From assembly GCA_021648845.1 (NCBI GenBank), contig JAKJHY010000011.1:1-64000 (forward strand): DNA of 64,000 nt, written 5' to 3'. Each line of letters starts with the position of its first letter. The stretch's first letter is position 1. The stretch comes from Mycobacterium sp. MBM. GTDB lineage: Bacteria > Actinomycetota > Actinomycetes > Mycobacteriales > Mycobacteriaceae. The position numbers were made by a program, and so were the translations under genes. Of the stretch, positions 59,704 to 64,000 are shown in pieces. Under the pieces are notes generated by a model that made no database searches, was not told where the DNA came from, and saw only the letters and a program-made list of their open reading frames with translations.

Positions 59704-60621
59704 ATGCGGTCGATCTGGAAAGGCTCGGTCTCCTTCGGTCTGGTCAACGTGCCGGTCAAGGTCTACAGCGCCACCGAGGACCATGACATCAAGTTCCACC
59801 AGGTGCACGCCGAGGATCACGGGCGGATCCGCTACAAGCGGACCTGCGAGGTCTGCGGCGAGGTGGTCGAGTACCGCGATATCGCCCGCGCCTACGAATC
59901 CGACGACGGGCAGACGGTGATCATCACCGACGAGGACATCGCCACCCTGCCCGAGGAACGCAGCCGCGAGATCGACGTCGTCGAGTTCGTACCCGCCGAT
60001 CAGCTCGACCCGATGATGTACGACAAGAGCTATTTCCTGGAGCCGGACTCCAAGTCGACGAAATCTTATGTGCTGCTGGCCAAAACGCTCGCCGAGACGG
60101 ACCGGGTGGCGATCGTGCATTTCGCGTTGCGCAACAAGACCCGGCTAGCGGCGTTGCGGGTGAAGGATTTCAGCAAGCGCGATGTGATGGTCGTCCACAC
60201 CCTGCTCTGGCCCGATGAGATCCGCGACCCGGACTTCCCGTCATTGGACAAGGAGGTCGAGATCAAACCGGCCGAGCTCAAGATGGCCGGACAAGTGGTC
60301 GAATCGATGACCGATGACTTCAAACCCGACCAGTTCCGGGACACCTATCAGGAGCAGTTGCACGAGCTGGTGCAGGCCAAACTGGAAGGCGGCGAGGCGT
60401 TCACGGTCGAGGAGCAGCCCACCGAGCTGGACGAAACCGAAGATGTGTCGGACCTGCTGGCCAAGTTGGAGGCCAGTGTGAAGGCACGTGCATCCGGTTC
60501 GTCCGGCACGTCGGAGAAGTCCGAGAAGGAACCCGCGAAGAAGGCGTCCGCCAAAAAGGCTCCGGCCAAGAAAGCTCCCGCCAAGAAGGCTCCGGCGAAG
60601 AAGGCCGCCACCAAGAAGTAG
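59704..60621 (+). CDS. ku: NHEJ end-binding protein Ku
   Basis: 305 residues from the ATG at 59704 (MRSIWKGSVSFGLVNVPVK), the usual start. A homodimeric ring that binds DNA ends and recruits LigD. Core conserved throughout: HQVHAEDHGRIRYKRTCEVCGEVV, LPEERSREIDVVEF, YVLLAKTLAETDRVAIVHF and LLWPDEIRDPDFP. The tail after about 260 is a lysine-rich, low-complexity extension (EPAKKASAKKAPAKKAP repeats), longer and more basic than I recall for M. tuberculosis Ku, probably adding DNA contacts. It ends in nested hairpins at 60633-60698. Confidence 0.97.
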   Translation: MRSIWKGSVSFGLVNVPVKVYSATEDHDIKFHQVHAEDHGRIRYKRTCEVCGEVVEYRDIARAYESDDGQTVIITDEDIATLPEERSREIDVVEFVPADQLDPMMYDKSYFLEPDSKSTKSYVLLAKTLAETDRVAIVHFALRNKTRLAALRVKDFSKRDVMVVHTLLWPDEIRDPDFPSLDKEVEIKPAELKMAGQVVESMTDDFKPDQFRDTYQEQLHELVQAKLEGGEAFTVEEQPTELDETEDVSDLLAKLEASVKARASGSSGTSEKSEKEPAKKASAKKAPAKKAPAKKAPAKKAATKK

Positions 60622-60632
60622 CGCCCTTTCGG

Positions 60633-60698
60633 TCCGCGAGCGACCGCAAACTGTCCTCGGCAGCGGCGTGTCGGCGTACCGACACGGTCACTCGCGGA
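60633..60698 (+). terminator. Nested stem-loops after ku
   Basis: Outer arms TCCGCGAGCGACCG (60633-60646) and CGGTCACTCGCGGA (60685-60698) pair with one mismatch. An inner GTGTCGG-CGTA-CCGACAC hairpin lies at 60668-60685. It starts 11 nt beyond the ku stop. No T-tract. Confidence 0.55.
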
Positions 60699-60725
60699 GA
60701 GAGGAACTGTCAGCCGCAGCCAAAT

Positions 60726-60739
60726 TAGAACGTGTTGCA
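60726..60739. promoter_or_regulatory. KstR-type operator upstream of an SDR/DapB-fold operon
   Basis: TAGAACGTGTTGCA fits TnnAACnnGTTnnA. The left half-site is identical to the sites at 28107 and 6901 and the right half differs at two outer bases. It is 64 bp before the SDR start. Confidence 0.6.
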
Positions 60740-60803
60740 GAAACCTGCCCGGAGTCCCGACACCTGTTGTTACGGTGGCGCCGAGGACAGAAAAGGGGCC
60801 TGC

Positions 60804-61595
60804 ATGATCCTGGACAAATTCCGGCTCGACGATCAGGTGGCCGTGGTCACCGGGGCCGGCCGCGGACTGGGTGCCGCCATCGCCGTGGCATTCGCCGAAG
60901 CCGGTGCGGACGTGGTGATCGCGGCCCGCACCCAATCACAATTGGAGGAGGTTGCCGGACAGGTGGCCGCCGTCGGCAGACGCGCGCACGTCGTCGTCGC
61001 CGACCTCGCACACCCGGAGGCCACCGCGACGCTGGCCGCGGCCGCCGTCGACGCGTTCGGGAAACTAGACATCGTCGTCAACAATGTCGGCGGCACCATG
61101 CCGAGCCCGCTGCTGAACACGTCCACCAAGGACCTCAAGGACGCCTTCACCTTCAATGTCGGTACCGCGCACGCACTGACCGTCGCCGCCGTCCCGCTGA
61201 TGCTGGAGCACGCCGGCGGCGGATCGATCATCAACATCACCTCGACCATGGGCAGGCTGGCGGGCCGCGGGTTCGCGGCCTATGGCACCGCCAAGGCCGC
61301 GCTGGCGCACTACACCCGGTTGTCGGCGCTGGATCTCTGCCCGCGCATCCGGGTCAATGCGATCGCACCGGGGTCGATTCTCACCTCGGCGCTCGACATC
61401 GTGGCCTCCAACGACGCCCTGCGCGACCCGATGGAGAAGGCCACCCCGATGCGGCGCCTCGGCGACCCGAGCGATATCGCCGCCGCCGCGGTGTATCTGG
61501 CATCCCCGGCCGGCAGCTACCTGACCGGCAAGACCCTCGAGGTCGACGGCGGCCTCACCTTCCCCAACCTGGACCTGCCCGTCCCCGACCTCTGA
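60804..61595 (+). CDS. SDR-family oxidoreductase (Rv0927c type)
   Basis: 263 residues from the ATG at 60804. [46 protein letters not shown] with the catalytic Ser, and [12 protein letters not shown] for Y-x3-K. The order SDR - DapB-fold - NRAMP matches M. tuberculosis Rv0927c-Rv0926c-Rv0924c as I recall it. A KstR-type site upstream suggests a role in steroid or lipid metabolism. RBS-coupled to the next gene (13-nt gap). Confidence 0.87.
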   Translation: MILDKFRLDDQVAVVTGAGRGLGAAIAVAFAEAGADVVIAARTQSQLEEVAGQVAAVGRRAHVVVADLAHPEATATLAAAAVDAFGKLDIVVNNVGGTMPSPLLNTSTKDLKDAFTFNVGTAHALTVAAVPLMLEHAGGGSIINITSTMGRLAGRGFAAYGTAKAALAHYTRLSALDLCPRIRVNAIAPGSILTSALDIVASNDALRDPMEKATPMRRLGDPSDIAAAAVYLASPAGSYLTGKTLEVDGGLTFPNLDLPVPDL

Positions 61596-61608
61596 GGAAC
61601 ACCACACC

Positions 61609-62685
61609 ATGGCAATCAAAGTCGCCGCGATCGGCACCGGAAACGTCGGGCGCCACGCCCTGACCCAGCTGATCAACGATCCGCAGTACGAACTCACCGG
61701 GGTCTGGGTCTCCTCGCAGGCCAAGGCCGGCAAGGATGCCGGCGAGCTTGCCGGCCTCGACATTTCGACCGGCATCACGGCCACCAACGATCTGGACGCC
61801 ATCCTCGCCGACAAGCCGGATTGCGTCGTGTACACCGCGATGGCCGACAACCGGCTGCCCGACGCCCTGGAGGATTACCGCCGCATCCTGGCGGCCGGGG
61901 TCAACGTGGTGGCCAGCGCGGCGGTTTTCCTGCAGTACCCGTGGCAGGTGCTGCCGGCGGAGCTGCTGACACCGATCGAGAAGGCCGCCGAGGAGGGGTC
62001 GGCATCCATTTTCGTCAATGGCATCGATCCCGGCTTCGCCAATGATCTTCTCCCGCTTGCCCTCGCGGGGACCTGCCAGACCGTGGAACAGATCCGGTGT
62101 ATGGAGATCGTCGACTACGCCACCTATGACAGCGCCACCGTGATGTTCGACGTGATGGGTTTCGGCAAGTCGCTCGACGAGCTGCCCATGCTGCTGCAAC
62201 CCGGTGTGCTCAGCCTGGCGTGGGGTTCGGTGGTGCGCCAGCTGGCGGCCGGGCTGGGCATCGAGCTCGACGAGGTCACCGAGACCCACGTCCGGATCCC
62301 GGCCCCGGAGGATTTCGAGATCGCGTCCGGGCCCATCGCCAAGGGCACGACCGCCGCGATGCGTTTCGAGGTGCGCGGCATGGTCGGCGGTCATCCCGCG
62401 GTGGTGCTCGAGCACATCACCCGATTGCGCGACGACCTGTGCCCGGAGTGGCCGCAGCCCGCCCAGGAGGGCGGCTCGTACCGTGTCGAGGTGACCGGCG
62501 AACCGTCCTATGCGTTGGACCTGTGCCTGAGCAGCCGCAAGGGCGACCACAACCATGCCGGCCTGGTCGCCACCGCCGCCCGCGTCGTCAACGCGATCCC
62601 GGCCGTCGTGGCGGCGGCACCGGGAATCACCACGACGCTGGATCTGCCGCTGATCACCGGGAAGGGGCTCTACGCGACACCCTGA
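61609..62685 (+). CDS. Dihydrodipicolinate-reductase-fold NAD(P)-dependent oxidoreductase (Rv0926c type)
   Basis: 358 residues. The N-terminal Rossmann fold is VAAIGTGNVGRHALTQLIND, followed by GVWVSSQAKAGKDAGE and NVVASAAVFLQYP. The C-terminal part is a DapB-like alpha/beta domain (EIVDYATYDSATVMFDVMGFG). The protein is about 100 residues longer than DapB and lacks an obvious DapB catalytic His block, so it is not lysine biosynthesis. Relatives include 2,4-diaminopentanoate dehydrogenase-like proteins. Operon with the SDR, so possibly the same KstR-linked function. Confidence 0.78.
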   Translation: MAIKVAAIGTGNVGRHALTQLINDPQYELTGVWVSSQAKAGKDAGELAGLDISTGITATNDLDAILADKPDCVVYTAMADNRLPDALEDYRRILAAGVNVVASAAVFLQYPWQVLPAELLTPIEKAAEEGSASIFVNGIDPGFANDLLPLALAGTCQTVEQIRCMEIVDYATYDSATVMFDVMGFGKSLDELPMLLQPGVLSLAWGSVVRQLAAGLGIELDEVTETHVRIPAPEDFEIASGPIAKGTTAAMRFEVRGMVGGHPAVVLEHITRLRDDLCPEWPQPAQEGGSYRVEVTGEPSYALDLCLSSRKGDHNHAGLVATAARVVNAIPAVVAAAPGITTTLDLPLITGKGLYATP

Positions 62686-62700
62686 TCACCTCGAGGTAAA

Positions 62701-62743
62701 GGTTTCGGCTACCCTAACTTTCCTATTCGATGGTCCGGATAGG
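62701..62743 (+). promoter_or_regulatory. Possible MntR/IdeR-type box and inverted repeat before mntH
   Basis: The complement of 62701-62717 (TTAGGGTAGCCGAAACC) resembles the DtxR-family box TTAGGTTAGGCTAACC at about 12 positions. CCTAT (62722-62726) and ATAGG (62739-62743) form an inverted repeat beside it. Either could bind a metal-responsive repressor. The match is weak. Confidence 0.25.
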
Positions 62744-62757
62744 TAAGAAGGGGAAGC

Positions 62758-63987
62758 GTGCTGCACGAGACCACGCCCATTCGGGCACGGCGGGGTTGGT
62801 ATCTGCTGGGACCGGCGTTCGTCGCGGCCATCGCCTACGTCGACCCCGGCAACGTCGCGGCCAATGTCAGCGCCGGCGCGCAATACGGCTTCCTGCTGGT
62901 CTGGGTCATCCTGGTCGCCAACGTGATGGCGGGCCTGGTGCAGTTCCTGTCGGCCAAGCTCGGCCTGGTGACCGGCCGATCGTTGCCCGAGGCCGTCGCC
63001 GATCACAGCCGCACCCGGACCCGCATCGCCTATTGGATCCAGGCCGAACTGGTCGCCATGGCCACCGACCTGGCCGAGATCGTCGGCGGCGCGATCGCGC
63101 TCTACCTGCTGTTCGATCTGCCGCTGCTGGTCGGCGGGATCATCACCGGTGCGGTATCACTGGGGCTGCTGGCGATCCAGAACCGCCGCGGACAGCGGGT
63201 GTTCGAGCGGGTGATCACCGGGCTGTTGTTGATCATCGCCATCGGCTTCCTCACCAGCCTGTTCGTCGCACCGCCGTCGGCCGCCGATGTCGCCGCCGGT
63301 CTGCTGCCCCGCTTCGATGGCGCCGAAAGCGTACTGCTGGCCACCGCCATGCTGGGTGCGACGGTGATGCCGCACGCGGTGTACCTGCATTCCGGGCTGG
63401 CCCGCGACCGGCACGGACAGCCCGACGCCGGCGCGGCCCGAAAGCGCTTGCTGCGCATCACCAAATACGATGTCGGCCTGGCCATGCTGGTCGCCGGCGC
63501 GGTGAACCTGGCCATGTTGCTGGTGGCCGCCACCAATCTGCAGGGCATGGCGAACACCGACTCCATCGAGGGCGCGCATGCCGCCGTCAGCAGTCAGCTC
63601 GGCCCGACGGTCGCCCTGTTCTTCGCAATCGGCCTGCTGGCCTCCGGACTGGCCTCCACCTCGGTCGGCGCATACGCGGGCGCCATGATCATGTCCGGAC
63701 TGCTCAAGCGCAGCTACCCGCTGCTGTTGCGCCGGCTGATCACGCTCGTCCCCGCACTGGTGATCCTGGCCATCGGGGTGGACCCCAGCCGCGCGCTGGT
63801 GCTCTCCCAGGTGGTGCTGTCCTTCGGCATCCCGTTCGCGCTGATCCCGCTGGTCCGACTGACTAGCAACCACACCCTGATGGGGGCCGATATCAATCAC
63901 CGGCTCACGACGGCGCTGGGCTGGCTGGTGGCCGGTGTCATCACCGCGCTGAACGTGGTGTTGATCTACCTGACGATCCGGGGCTAG
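62758..63987 (+). CDS. mntH: NRAMP-family divalent metal (Mn2+) transporter MntH
   Basis: 409 residues with GTG start behind AAGGGGAAG, about 11 membrane helices. The metal-binding DPGN of helix 1 is in IAYVDPGNVAANVSAGAQYG, and the helix 6 partner is GATVMPHAVYLHSG. Proton-coupled import of Mn2+ (or Fe2+) is expected; M. tuberculosis Mramp (Rv0924c) is the recalled orthologue. The 72-bp gap to the previous gene has a weak metal-box candidate. Confidence 0.95.
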   Translation: MLHETTPIRARRGWYLLGPAFVAAIAYVDPGNVAANVSAGAQYGFLLVWVILVANVMAGLVQFLSAKLGLVTGRSLPEAVADHSRTRTRIAYWIQAELVAMATDLAEIVGGAIALYLLFDLPLLVGGIITGAVSLGLLAIQNRRGQRVFERVITGLLLIIAIGFLTSLFVAPPSAADVAAGLLPRFDGAESVLLATAMLGATVMPHAVYLHSGLARDRHGQPDAGAARKRLLRITKYDVGLAMLVAGAVNLAMLLVAATNLQGMANTDSIEGAHAAVSSQLGPTVALFFAIGLLASGLASTSVGAYAGAMIMSGLLKRSYPLLLRRLITLVPALVILAIGVDPSRALVLSQVVLSFGIPFALIPLVRLTSNHTLMGADINHRLTTALGWLVAGVITALNVVLIYLTIRG

Positions 63988-64000
63988 TCGGTGGAGTACC

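Overview
The window is a high-GC, gene-dense actinobacterial chromosome segment. Protein content and gene order point to a fast-growing, probably pigmented Mycobacterium (Mycolicibacterium). Recalled from memory, not computed: the backbone follows M. tuberculosis Rv0957 down to about Rv0924 (purH, purN, perM, Rv0954, Rv0953c, sucD/sucC, Rv0950c, uvrD1, Rv0948c, pgi, Rv0945, fpg2, Rv0940c, ligD, ku, Rv0927c, Rv0926c, mntH), interrupted by accessory blocks.

1-29 kb is mostly backbone. It holds an AbiEi/PD-(D/E)XK-like gene tied to a repeated palindrome, then the purine genes purN-purH with two envelope proteins. Next come two luciferase-like monooxygenases, an exported intradiol dioxygenase lipoprotein, a thiolase-like protein and an S9 peptidase with a duplicated operator. 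Succinyl-CoA synthetase, an M23 peptidase, UvrD1, chorismate mutase, succinate-semialdehyde dehydrogenase and Pgi follow. The block ends with an XRE/membrane-protein pair, a collagen-like secreted protein, an SDR, a full-length Fpg2, a holin-like 4TM protein, CobF, an AurF-like diiron oxygenase and an F420-type LLM enzyme.

29-57.4 kb is accessory relative to M. tuberculosis. It contains a ROK repressor/MFS exporter pair, a GT1 glycosyltransferase divergent from a carotenoid operon (crtE-crtI-crtB-crtT-crtU-Rieske, with idi converging on it), RNase HI, a diguanylate cyclase and a beta-lactamase-fold lipoprotein. A complete hydroxyphenylpropionate-type meta-cleavage pathway follows, as two divergent operons around a TetR gene (mhpA-hydrolase-extradiol dioxygenase, and tetR-mhpD-mhpF-mhpE). 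A TetR/SDR/SDR module and the relic of a tyrosine recombinase close the block beside ligD.

57.4-64 kb carries the bacterial NHEJ pair ligD and ku, divergently arranged, then a probable SDR/DapB-fold operon behind a KstR-type site, and an NRAMP manganese transporter.

The main points for a second look: carotenoid ring-modifying enzymes without a lycopene cyclase; a methyltransferase gene whose best start is AUC; three KstR-type operators; palindromic operators at several divergent promoters; and the frameshifted integrase at the accessory/backbone junction. I saw no tRNA, rRNA, CRISPR array or intact insertion sequence.
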